Assembly (NCBI GenBank): GCA_003250235.1
Contig: QKGY01000074.1
Location: 1 to 12,164, forward strand
DNA: 12,164 nucleotides
Direction: 5' to 3'
Source: Desulfuromonadaceae bacterium
GTDB lineage: Bacteria; Desulfobacterota; Desulfuromonadia; Desulfuromonadales; SZUA-540
Of this stretch, positions 1-6,644 are shown one piece after another; within the stretch, counting starts at the first letter, position 1, and each line of letters begins with the position of its first letter. The translations under genes were made by a program, and so were the position numbers. The notes under the pieces are model-generated. The model worked only from the letters and a program-made list of their open reading frames with translations. It did no database searches and had not been told where the DNA came from.

Positions 1-1520
1 TCGCCGTTACTGTCGATCAATGGGAAGTTGGTATGTTTGGTCTGCTCGATAAAATCGGCAAACTGGCCCAGGGTCATGCTTTCGGAAATGCTTTCCACGT
101 CGCGGACCATCACCTCGCCGACTTTCAGCGACTTCATGATGTTGCGCTCTTTACCGGCTTCCAGGTCGATCCCGGCCCGGGTCAGCTCGTAGGTCTCCAG
201 GCTGTCCTTCTTGAAATGCCTGGCCACGGCGGTCCCGATCACGCAGGTCAGCATGATCGGAATGATGACCTCGTAGCTGTCGGTGATTTCAAACAGGAGA
301 AAGATGGCCGTCATCGGTGAATGGGTGGTGGCCGCCAGAAAGGCTCCCATGCCGACCAGGGCATACGCTCCCGGGGCAATATGCGCCGCAGGAAAGAGAA
401 CCGCAAGCAGATGGCCGAACGCCCCTCCGGCGACAGCCCCCAGGTAAAGGCAGGGGGCGAACATCCCTCCGGGAAGCCCCGAGCTGAGCGTAATCGAGGT
501 GGCGACGGCCTTGGCAACCACCAGGGCGCCGAGGAGATACCAGGTCACTTGATAACCGCCTTGATCCCCCAGCAGAACCGTCTCGATGAACTCGTAGCCG
601 TTGCCGAACACCTGGGGGAAGAAAAGTCCGATCGCGCCGACGGCCAGCCCCCCGAGCGCCGGTTTGGCCAACCAGTGGACCTTGATATGATCGATACGAT
701 CCTTGATGCGAAAATGCGAATCGATGAACGCGGCGGCCAGGGCGCCGATCACCAGACCGAGCAGTACATACAGGCCGAATTCCCAGAAACTGTGAACCTT
801 ATAATGAGGGGCAAAAATTTCCGACGTGTTGCCCAGCAATGCCCGGGATACAACGGTCGCCATACCGCTGGAGATGACGATGGAGGTAAAACTGGAGAGT
901 TCAAAAGCCGACAGGAGAACGATCTCCTGGGCAAAAAAGACACCGGCGATCGGCGCGTTGAAGGTGGCGGCCACCCCGGCGGCGGCGCCACAGGCCACCA
1001 GGACCTTGAGACGATCGCCACTCATCTTGAACATCTGACCGAATTGCGAACCGATCGACCCACCGATGGTGGCGATCGGACCTTCCTGCCCGGCACTGCC
1101 GCCGGAACCAAGGGTGATGGCCGCGGCAAAACCACGGGTGAATATGGGACGAAGGCGAAGCTTGGCTCCCCTGAGGTTGACCCGCTCGAGAAAACCGGCG
1201 AATCCACCCTTGAGGTCCTGTGCGAACCAGTGCCAAAGGGGGATCATCAAAATCCCGCCGATGGCCGGGAAGAAAATCACCGCAATCCGCTGAGGGCTCC
1301 ATTCATCGAGCGAGAAGTGAAACAACCGCTCCCCTTGCTCAAAGAGTCCCCAGTGTACGAATTCAATGGTTTTACGAAAGGCATAGTTCCCGAGACCACC
1401 CAACAGGCCGATAATGACGGCCAGAATGATCAGGAAGGTGTTTTCGCTAATCGTAAAATAACCGGGGAGGCTGGCCATAAACAGGCGCAGCCGCTTGATG
1501 GTACGGGGGGAAAAAAACAA
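1..1520 (-). CDS. ClC-family chloride channel/transporter with C-terminal CBS domain (3' end cut by window edge)
   Basis: Inner-membrane anion channel or exchanger of the ClC family. The frame is open from the left edge for 506 codons. Hydrophobic helices fill about residues 28-430. The Gly-rich GSGGSAGQEGP stretch (138-148) carries the gating glutamate E146, and GGMFAP (351-356) is the second anion-site signature. From about residue 460 a CBS domain begins (LKVGEVMVRDVESISE) and is cut off; CBS pairs usually bind adenine nucleotides. I chose TTG at 1520: GGAG at 1531-1528 sits 7 nt upstream, and the start gives a basic N-terminus (SPRTIKRLRLF). The first ATG, at 1478, has no Shine-Dalgarno. 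The gene lies 4 nt after the glmS stop, so co-transcription is likely. By my alignment from memory, the Ser/Pro selectivity motif, the internal proton glutamate and the central tyrosine are all replaced (see findings). The family call is firm; channel versus exchanger is open. Confidence 0.93.
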   Translation of the reverse strand, partial: MFFSPRTIKRLRLFMASLPGYFTISENTFLIILAVIIGLLGGLGNYAFRKTIEFVHWGLFEQGERLFHFSLDEWSPQRIAVIFFPAIGGILMIPLWHWFAQDLKGGFAGFLERVNLRGAKLRLRPIFTRGFAAAITLGSGGSAGQEGPIATIGGSIGSQFGQMFKMSGDRLKVLVACGAAAGVAATFNAPIAGVFFAQEIVLLSAFELSSFTSIVISSGMATVVSRALLGNTSEIFAPHYKVHSFWEFGLYVLLGLVIGALAAAFIDSHFRIKDRIDHIKVHWLAKPALGGLAVGAIGLFFPQVFGNGYEFIETVLLGDQGGYQVTWYLLGALVVAKAVATSITLSSGLPGGMFAPCLYLGAVAGGAFGHLLAVLFPAAHIAPGAYALVGMGAFLAATTHSPMTAIFLLFEITDSYEVIIPIMLTCVIGTAVARHFKKDSLETYELTRAGIDLEAGKERNIMKSLKVGEVMVRDVESISESMTLGQFADFIEQTKHTNFPLIDSNG

Positions 1521-1524
1521 AACC

Positions 1525-3354
1525 TTACTCCACGGTAACGCTTTTGGCGAGGTTGCGCGGCTGATCCACGTCCGTTCCCTTCAGAACGGCGATATGGTAG
1601 GCCAGAAGCTGTAAAGGCACAGAAGTCAGTACCGGCAATAGTTCATCGTCGATATCCGGCACGGTAAGAACGAAATCGGCGGCACCTGCAAGGTCAGGAC
1701 CTGACGCCGTTCCGATGGCAATGATCCGCCCGGAGCGGGCACGGACCTCCTCCATATTGGAGACGACTTTCTCGAAAGTATCGTTATGGGGAGCGACGAC
1801 GACCACCGGCAGATTTTCATCGATCAAAGCGATGGGACCGTGCTTCATCTCTCCGGCGGGATACCCCTCAGCGTGAATATAGGAAATCTCCTTGAGCTTG
1901 AGAGCCCCCTCCAAAGCGATGGGGTACTGGTTGCCCCTGCCGAGATAGAGAAAATCCCGGGCGCCCATGAAGGTCTGTGCGACAGTCTGGATCGCGCCGT
2001 CGAGTTCCAGGGTGTCTTCCACCTTGCGCGGCAGGGTGGTCAGGGCTTTGACCAGAGAACGGCATGTCTCGGCGGAGAGGCTGCCCACAACCCGGCCCAG
2101 ACGCAGGGCCAGAAGATTCAATGCCACGAGCTGGGTGGTGAATGCCTTGGTGGACGCCACCCCGATTTCGGGGCCGGCATGCGTATAGATCACCCCGTCG
2201 CTCTCTCGGGCGATGGACGATTCCACCACGTTGCAGATGGCGACCACCTTGCCGTTTTTACCCCGGGCTTCGCGCAGGGCGGCCAGGGTATCGGCCGTCT
2301 CCCCACTCTGGCTGATCAGAACCGTAAGGACCCGGTCGTGGACCAGGGGATCCCGGTACCGAAATTCGCTGGCGATATCCACCTCGACCGGAATCCGGGC
2401 CAGCTTTTCGATCAGAAACTTACCGACCAGACCGGCGTGCCAGGATGTTCCGCAAGCAACGACGTAGATCTTTTCAATCTGCTGCAATTCGGCATCGGAA
2501 AGACGCAGGTCCTCGAGATAGATATCCCCTTCCTCCTCGAGGATACGCCCGGCCAGGGTATCGGCGATGGCCCGGGGCTGCTCGTAAATTTCCTTGAGCA
2601 TGAAGTGCTTGTACCCACCCTTCTCGGCCATGAGGGGGCTCCAGGTGATGGTCTTGGTCGGTTTCTGCAGCTTTTCTCCCGCCAGGGTGGATATCTCCAT
2701 GCCGCTTGCGGTAAAGACAGCCATTTCGCCATCTTCGAGAAAAATCATCTCCCGGGTATGGGAGAGCATGGCAGGGATGTCCGAAGCGACAAAAAACTCC
2801 CCTTTCCCCTGGCCGAGGACCAGGGGCGACCCGAGCTTGGCCGCGATCAGCTTGCCCGGCTCCTGTTCACAGAGAATGGCCACGCCATAGGCCCCCCGCA
2901 CCTCGGACAACCCCCGTCGCACGGCCGTCTCAAAATCGCCGCACTCCTTGTAATGCTGAAGGATCAGATGGGCGATGACTTCCGTGTCCGTTTCCGAACT
3001 GAAGTTGTGCCCCTGCCCGCGAAGACGCTCTTTCAGGGGGAGATAATTCTCGATGATCCCGTTATGAACCACGACAATGCCGCCGGCATAGTGAGGATGT
3101 GCATTGATCTCGGAGGGTTTGCCGTGCGTGGCCCAGCGCGTGTGGCCTATGCCGCACTGGCCGATGGCAGGATGGTCCTGAAGGATCTTCTCCAGATTCG
3201 CCAGCTTCCCTTTGGCACGGTGGATTTCGATCTTTCCTCCGTCCAGAGTGGCGATTCCGGCCGAATCATACCCCCGGTATTCCAGGCGACGCAGCCCCTC
3301 GAGGATGATGGGGGTCGCTTCCTGAAAGCCTATATAACCGACGATTCCGCACAT
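1525..3354 (-). CDS. glmS: Glutamine--fructose-6-phosphate aminotransferase (isomerizing)
   Basis: Makes glucosamine-6-phosphate from fructose-6-phosphate and glutamine, the first committed step to UDP-GlcNAc; cytoplasmic. At 609 aa it matches the length I recall for the E. coli enzyme. The N-terminal Ntn glutaminase domain (about 1-240) begins MCGIVGYIG, with Cys2 becoming the nucleophile after Met removal, and contains HTRWATHG and SSETDTEVIAHL. Two SIS sugar-isomerase domains follow (about 285-430 and 455-600). They carry SQSGETADT, the phosphosugar loop, and GEMKHGPIALID with the isomerase histidine. The C-terminus DQPRNLAKSVTVE is the invariant tail that reaches the active site. AGGAG lies 7 nt before the ATG. 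The gene is 30 nt downstream of glmU and directly upstream of the ClC gene. No glmS ribozyme can fit in the 30-nt leader. Confidence 0.99.
   Translation of the reverse strand: MCGIVGYIGFQEATPIILEGLRRLEYRGYDSAGIATLDGGKIEIHRAKGKLANLEKILQDHPAIGQCGIGHTRWATHGKPSEINAHPHYAGGIVVVHNGIIENYLPLKERLRGQGHNFSSETDTEVIAHLILQHYKECGDFETAVRRGLSEVRGAYGVAILCEQEPGKLIAAKLGSPLVLGQGKGEFFVASDIPAMLSHTREMIFLEDGEMAVFTASGMEISTLAGEKLQKPTKTITWSPLMAEKGGYKHFMLKEIYEQPRAIADTLAGRILEEEGDIYLEDLRLSDAELQQIEKIYVVACGTSWHAGLVGKFLIEKLARIPVEVDIASEFRYRDPLVHDRVLTVLISQSGETADTLAALREARGKNGKVVAICNVVESSIARESDGVIYTHAGPEIGVASTKAFTTQLVALNLLALRLGRVVGSLSAETCRSLVKALTTLPRKVEDTLELDGAIQTVAQTFMGARDFLYLGRGNQYPIALEGALKLKEISYIHAEGYPAGEMKHGPIALIDENLPVVVVAPHNDTFEKVVSNMEEVRARSGRIIAIGTASGPDLAGAADFVLTVPDIDDELLPVLTSVPLQLLAYHIAVLKGTDVDQPRNLAKSVTVE
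1528..1531 (-). promoter_or_regulatory. Shine-Dalgarno for the ClC gene, inside the glmS stop region
   Basis: Minus-strand GGAG formed by the last two sense codons of glmS (GTG GAG), followed by TAAGGTT and then TTG. The 7-nt spacing is ideal and decides the TTG start. Because it lies within glmS, ribosomes terminating on glmS could reinitiate on the ClC gene. Confidence 0.6.
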
Positions 3355-3384
3355 AAGTAGACTCCTGCCGACAGGGTACTCTCT

Positions 3385-4767
3385 TTATTTTTTCTTTTTG
3401 CCTTTGCGAAGGACCCAACCCTCGATGATTTTCTGTTCCGCCCGCGAAAGAGCCAGGGCATCGGGGGGGACATCCTTGGTGATGGTCGAACCCGCGCCGA
3501 TGAGACTGTTGCGGCCGATACGCACCGGCGCAACGAACTGGGTATCGCTGCCAACGAAGACGCCGTCCTCGATCACGGTCTTGTGCTTGTTGACACCATC
3601 GTAGTTGCAGGTAATGGTGCCGCAGCCGATATTGACCTCCGAGCCCACCTCGGCGTCGCCGATATAGGTCAGATGGCTCGCCTTGGAACCTGTCCCGATG
3701 ATGGCCTTTTTCGTTTCGACGAAGTTGCCGATCTTATTATGACCGGCCAGATCGGTCCCGGGTCTGAGGTGCGCCATGGGGCCGACATCGGTATGATCGC
3801 CCACCCGCGACTCCTGCAAAACGGAACCCGCCTTGATATGAACGCCATCGCCGATCTCACAATCGGTGACCATCGCTCCCGGTTCAAGGATGCACCGGTT
3901 GCCGATACAGGTTTTTCCTCGAAGGTACACTCCGGGATATACCAGGGTATCTTGCCCGATACGAACCTGGGCATCGATATACGTGGTCTTCGGGTCCACG
4001 AGGCTGACCCCCGAGCGCATCAGCGCGTCATTGATACGCTGACGCATCAGTGCGGCCGCCGTCGCCAGTTGAACCCGGTCGTTGATCCCCATGGTTTCCG
4101 CTTCGGAGGAAACAGAGAGAGCGCTCACACCATGACCGGCATTACGGGCCACCGACACGATATCGGTCAGATAATATTCGCCCTGGGCATTATCGCGACC
4201 GACAGAACGCAACGCGTCGAACGCCCAGGGGATCTCCATGGCATAAATCCCCGTGTTGATCTCGTGAATCGATTTTTCTTTGGGGGAGGCGTCCTTCTCT
4301 TCAACGATGCGAAGCACCTGCTCCCCATCGCGGACAATGCGGCCATATCCGTGCGGATCATCCCTGTGGGCAGTCAGCACGGTCACATTGGCTTTCTGGG
4401 TACGATGATAGGCCAGCAGGCGCTCCATCGTCTCGGTTTCGAGCAGGGGGACATCGCCACAGAGAAGAAGAAGCGTCCCGGAAACACCCCGAAGGGCCTC
4501 TTCGGCACACAGCAGCGCATGACCCGTCCCCAGTTGCTCTGACTGACGGGCGAAAAGCACCCCACGCCCATCAAGGGCCTTCTCGACATCCGAGGCCTGA
4601 TGACCGACCACCAGCACGGTCGGATCACAGCCTAGCTCTTTTGCCAGAGCCACCGGATACTCCACCATCGGTGTACCCGCCAGGGGGTGCAACACCTTGG
4701 GGATCGCCGACTTCATGCGTGTCCCCTGCCCCGCAGCCAGAATAACTGCCACCACGCTTTTTTCCAT
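3385..4767 (-). CDS. glmU: Bifunctional glucosamine-1-phosphate N-acetyltransferase / UDP-GlcNAc pyrophosphorylase
   Basis: Acetylates glucosamine-1-phosphate, then couples it to UTP to give UDP-GlcNAc for cell wall and lipopolysaccharide. The uridyltransferase domain (about 1-230) has the nucleotide loop LAAGQGTRMKSAIPKVL at 10-26, EQLGTGHAL at 77-85, and the metal-binding aspartate D105 in CGDVP. The C-terminal left-handed beta-helix (about 255-455) shows hexapeptide-repeat periodicity, with LRPGT, FVETKKA, SHLTYIGD (catalytic His near 365) and GCGTITCNYDG. At 460 aa it is full length, ending in a lysine-rich tail (RKGKKKK) usual in this family. The ATG follows a GGGGGG run by 8 nt. A sigma70-like promoter lies about 40 nt upstream. 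It is the first gene of the glmU-glmS-ClC run, so two successive UDP-GlcNAc enzymes are co-expressed. Confidence 0.99.
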   Translation of the reverse strand: MEKSVVAVILAAGQGTRMKSAIPKVLHPLAGTPMVEYPVALAKELGCDPTVLVVGHQASDVEKALDGRGVLFARQSEQLGTGHALLCAEEALRGVSGTLLLLCGDVPLLETETMERLLAYHRTQKANVTVLTAHRDDPHGYGRIVRDGEQVLRIVEEKDASPKEKSIHEINTGIYAMEIPWAFDALRSVGRDNAQGEYYLTDIVSVARNAGHGVSALSVSSEAETMGINDRVQLATAAALMRQRINDALMRSGVSLVDPKTTYIDAQVRIGQDTLVYPGVYLRGKTCIGNRCILEPGAMVTDCEIGDGVHIKAGSVLQESRVGDHTDVGPMAHLRPGTDLAGHNKIGNFVETKKAIIGTGSKASHLTYIGDAEVGSEVNIGCGTITCNYDGVNKHKTVIEDGVFVGSDTQFVAPVRIGRNSLIGAGSTITKDVPPDALALSRAEQKIIEGWVLRKGKKKK

Positions 4768-4806
4768 ATTAAGTGCCCCCCGGAATCGACGTTTTTCGAA
4801 ACAAAT

Positions 4807-4835
4807 ATTATTAACGAAAGCCCCAGGCCAGTCAA
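4807..4835 (-). promoter_or_regulatory. Sigma70-like promoter for glmU-glmS-ClC
   Basis: On the minus strand, TTGACT (4835-4830), a 17-nt spacer and AATAAT (4812-4807). Each hexamer matches the consensus at 5 of 6 positions. Transcription would start near 4800, leaving a leader of about 33 nt before the glmU ATG. Confidence 0.7.
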
Positions 4836-4875
4836 GAAATAAGCCTTAAAATAAAAAGGAATTCCCGCATGCTTC

Positions 4876-4904
4876 TTTACAGAAAGGGCCTAATTAAGTA
4901 TAGT
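4876..4904 (+). promoter_or_regulatory. Sigma70-like promoter for the 4931-8522 gene run
   Basis: TTTACA (4876-4881), a 17-nt spacer and TATAGT (4899-4904). The start would be near 4911, giving a leader of about 20 nt. Its -35 box lies about 40 nt from the -35 box of the glmU promoter, so the two promoters are back to back in one 163-nt gap. Confidence 0.7.
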
Positions 4905-4930
4905 TTATTTTTTTCATCGAAGAGGGGATT

Positions 4931-5485
4931 ATGAAGGAGCGCAACAGCATCGCCTTGGCCATTAGCGAACTCGAGCTGGGACTCAAAGATCTGCAGATCC
5001 GTTATGAGCAGTATTTCGCCGGGGTGGAAAAAAGAGAGCCGATCAGGGACAGGGAAGAACTCGCGCGTCGGCTGCGATTTATGAGCAATCGACGGATCAT
5101 CCAGACAGACCTGAGGTTCCGGCACCAGGCGCTCCTGGCCCGCTTTCAAAGTTACGCAACTCACTGGGACCGCATTCTGCGACTCATGGACGAAGGCAAA
5201 TACGAACGTCACCTTACAAAACTCCACAAAAGTCCAGAACCTGAAGCCGCGTCCGTCCATGTCCCCTCCTCCCAGGACTCGTCCACCGACCGCCTGTACC
5301 AGGACCTTCTCGCCGCCCGCAAGACCTGCAACCTCGGAGGCGCCGCACCCGACAAACAGCAGGTCGCCGAGTTTCTCACCAAGCAACGCGAAAAGATACG
5401 CGAGAAATTCGGAGATCGCGAAGTGGACTTCGTCGTGGTCACTGAAGACGGGAAACCCAAGATAAAAGTTCGGGCCAAGAAGTAG
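4931..5485 (+). CDS. Uncharacterised protein resembling the MXAN_5187 C-terminal domain family
   Basis: A soluble, charged protein of 184 aa with no signal peptide or membrane segment. Residues 1-100 are rich in Glu, Arg and Leu and look helical, possibly coiled coil. A Ser/Pro-rich linker (about 101-118) follows. The C-terminal part (121-184) has an LYQDLLAARKTC helix, a KQREKIREKFG helix and a beta pair VDFVVVTEDGKPKIKV. That pattern (conserved Cys, lysine-rich helix, then V-F-V-V-DGK-K-K) resembles the MXAN_5187 C-terminal domain I recall from myxobacteria and Geobacter; its function is unknown to me. The ATG is preceded by AGAGGGG at close spacing and by a good promoter. It starts the run with the patatin and radical SAM genes, 6 nt before the patatin start. 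I am sure it is a gene; the family name is tentative. Confidence 0.85.
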   Translation: MKERNSIALAISELELGLKDLQIRYEQYFAGVEKREPIRDREELARRLRFMSNRRIIQTDLRFRHQALLARFQSYATHWDRILRLMDEGKYERHLTKLHKSPEPEAASVHVPSSQDSSTDRLYQDLLAARKTCNLGGAAPDKQQVAEFLTKQREKIREKFGDREVDFVVVTEDGKPKIKVRAKK

Positions 5486-5491
5486 GGACCC

Positions 5492-6619
5492 ATGACCAAA
5501 GCCGTCAACAAAACCGCATTGGTTCTGGCAGGCGGCGGGATCATGGGTGCCGCCTATGAAATCGGCTGTCTCAGCGCCCTAGACCGTCTCTTCGCTCCCG
5601 GCTTCTCCACCCGCCATTTCGATATGTACATCGGGGTCAGCGCCGGCTCGGTTATCGCCACCCTGATGGCCAACCGGATTGCCCCGGAAGCTCTGTTCCG
5701 GGCTATCGCCACCAACGATTCGACCGTTTTCAACTGGCGGCGAAAAGACATCTACCGCATGGACAAGCGGGAGATATTGCACTCGACCTGGGATGTCCTC
5801 CACAATCTTTTTCGCATCTTCCGCTTTCACCGCAAAAACCGCTGGGGATTCAACCTGCAGGAGAGTCTTCAGATCCTTCAGGAGCAGTTTCCGGCCGGAC
5901 TCTTCTCTCTGGAACCGATGCAGCATTATCTGTGCGAATCCTTTCGCAAAGAAGGGATTATCGACGATTTCGACCAACTGAAAACCGAGCTGTATATTCC
6001 TGCCTACGATCTCGACCTTGGAACCCGCGTGGTCTTCGGCACCGAAGGGAACCGTGAGATGGCCATTTGCCAGGCTATCACAGCCTCCTGCGCCATCCCT
6101 TTTTTCTTCCGCCCCCTGCAGATCGGCGATCATTTCTACCTCGATGGCTCTGTCGGTCGGGTTTCGCATATCGACATCGCACTCGAACAGGGGGCCAAGC
6201 TCATTGTGGTTGTCAATCCCCGGGTGCCTATGAACAATGACCTGGAAAGCGCCTGTCTTCCTTCTCTCTCCTACGGCAAGTGCTCCAGCATCGCTCATCT
6301 CGGCATCAATTTCGCCTGGGAGCAGGCGCGCCGTATCGAGAACAAAGAAAAGCTCGATCTGGCCCTGGAAAAATACTCCAGGGACAATCCCGACACGACG
6401 ATTCTGCTGATCGAACCCGGACGGGAAGAATCCGTGTTATTCTTTCAGAATCCCATGAGCAATCTGGCCCGGCACCACATCATGGATTACGGCTATCACC
6501 TGACGCTGAGCCAGATCCAGAAGCATTATGACGAGTTCCGTGCCGGCTTCTCCCGCCATGGCATAAACACAACCACGAAACATCTTCACAGCGCTCCGCC
6601 CGTAGACATTGTCTCCTGA
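5492..6619 (+). CDS. Patatin-like phospholipase family protein
   Basis: Predicted lipid acyl hydrolase using a Ser-Asp dyad. The N-terminus ALVLAGGGIMGAAYEIG (about 9-25) supplies the glycine-rich oxyanion hole. GVSAGS (48-53) is the nucleophile elbow with Ser50. The catalytic aspartate is Asp218 in FYLDGSVGRV, a DGS variant of the usual DGG/DGA. The dyad is therefore intact. At 375 aa the protein has about 110 residues after the core, ending in a basic, His-containing segment. No signal peptide or membrane helix is apparent, so it is probably cytoplasmic or membrane-peripheral. The ATG lies 6 nt after the upstream stop, with an AGTAGGG Shine-Dalgarno in that gene's end; the two are surely co-transcribed. 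The substrate cannot be read from the sequence; bacterial relatives include phospholipases and toxins, but nothing here suggests secretion. Confidence 0.95.
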   Translation: MTKAVNKTALVLAGGGIMGAAYEIGCLSALDRLFAPGFSTRHFDMYIGVSAGSVIATLMANRIAPEALFRAIATNDSTVFNWRRKDIYRMDKREILHSTWDVLHNLFRIFRFHRKNRWGFNLQESLQILQEQFPAGLFSLEPMQHYLCESFRKEGIIDDFDQLKTELYIPAYDLDLGTRVVFGTEGNREMAICQAITASCAIPFFFRPLQIGDHFYLDGSVGRVSHIDIALEQGAKLIVVVNPRVPMNNDLESACLPSLSYGKCSSIAHLGINFAWEQARRIENKEKLDLALEKYSRDNPDTTILLIEPGREESVLFFQNPMSNLARHHIMDYGYHLTLSQIQKHYDEFRAGFSRHGINTTTKHLHSAPPVDIVS

Positions 6620-6634
6620 GCGGAACGAACCGGT

Positions 6635-6639
6635 GGAGG
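6635..6639 (+). promoter_or_regulatory. Shine-Dalgarno that sets the radical SAM start
   Basis: GGAGG, 5 nt before ATG 6645. A longer frame from TTG 6609 would overlap the patatin stop and add 12 non-family residues, so ATG 6645 is preferred. Confidence 0.75.
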
Positions 6640-6644
6640 GGATC

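Noticed and set aside
321..1538. 405-codon plus-strand frame opposite the ClC gene
   Set aside because: Charged, repeat-poor sequence unlike any family, while the minus strand encodes an unmistakable ClC protein across the whole stretch.
1786..3360. 524-codon open frame on the plus strand opposite glmS
   Set aside because: glmS on the other strand is certain. The frame's protein has no recognisable domain and reads as the antisense of GC-rich codons. No ribosome binding site or promoter was seen.
3355..3384. glmS ribozyme or riboswitch upstream of glmS
   Set aside because: Only 30 nt separate glmU and glmS, which is too short for the ribozyme; the gap holds just a Shine-Dalgarno.
3583..4542. 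319-codon plus-strand frame opposite glmU
   Set aside because: Antisense shadow of the glmU beta-helix coding sequence; no initiation signals.
6609..6644. Upstream TTG start for the radical SAM protein
   Set aside because: It would overlap the patatin stop and lacks a Shine-Dalgarno, whereas ATG 6645 has GGAGG at 5 nt.
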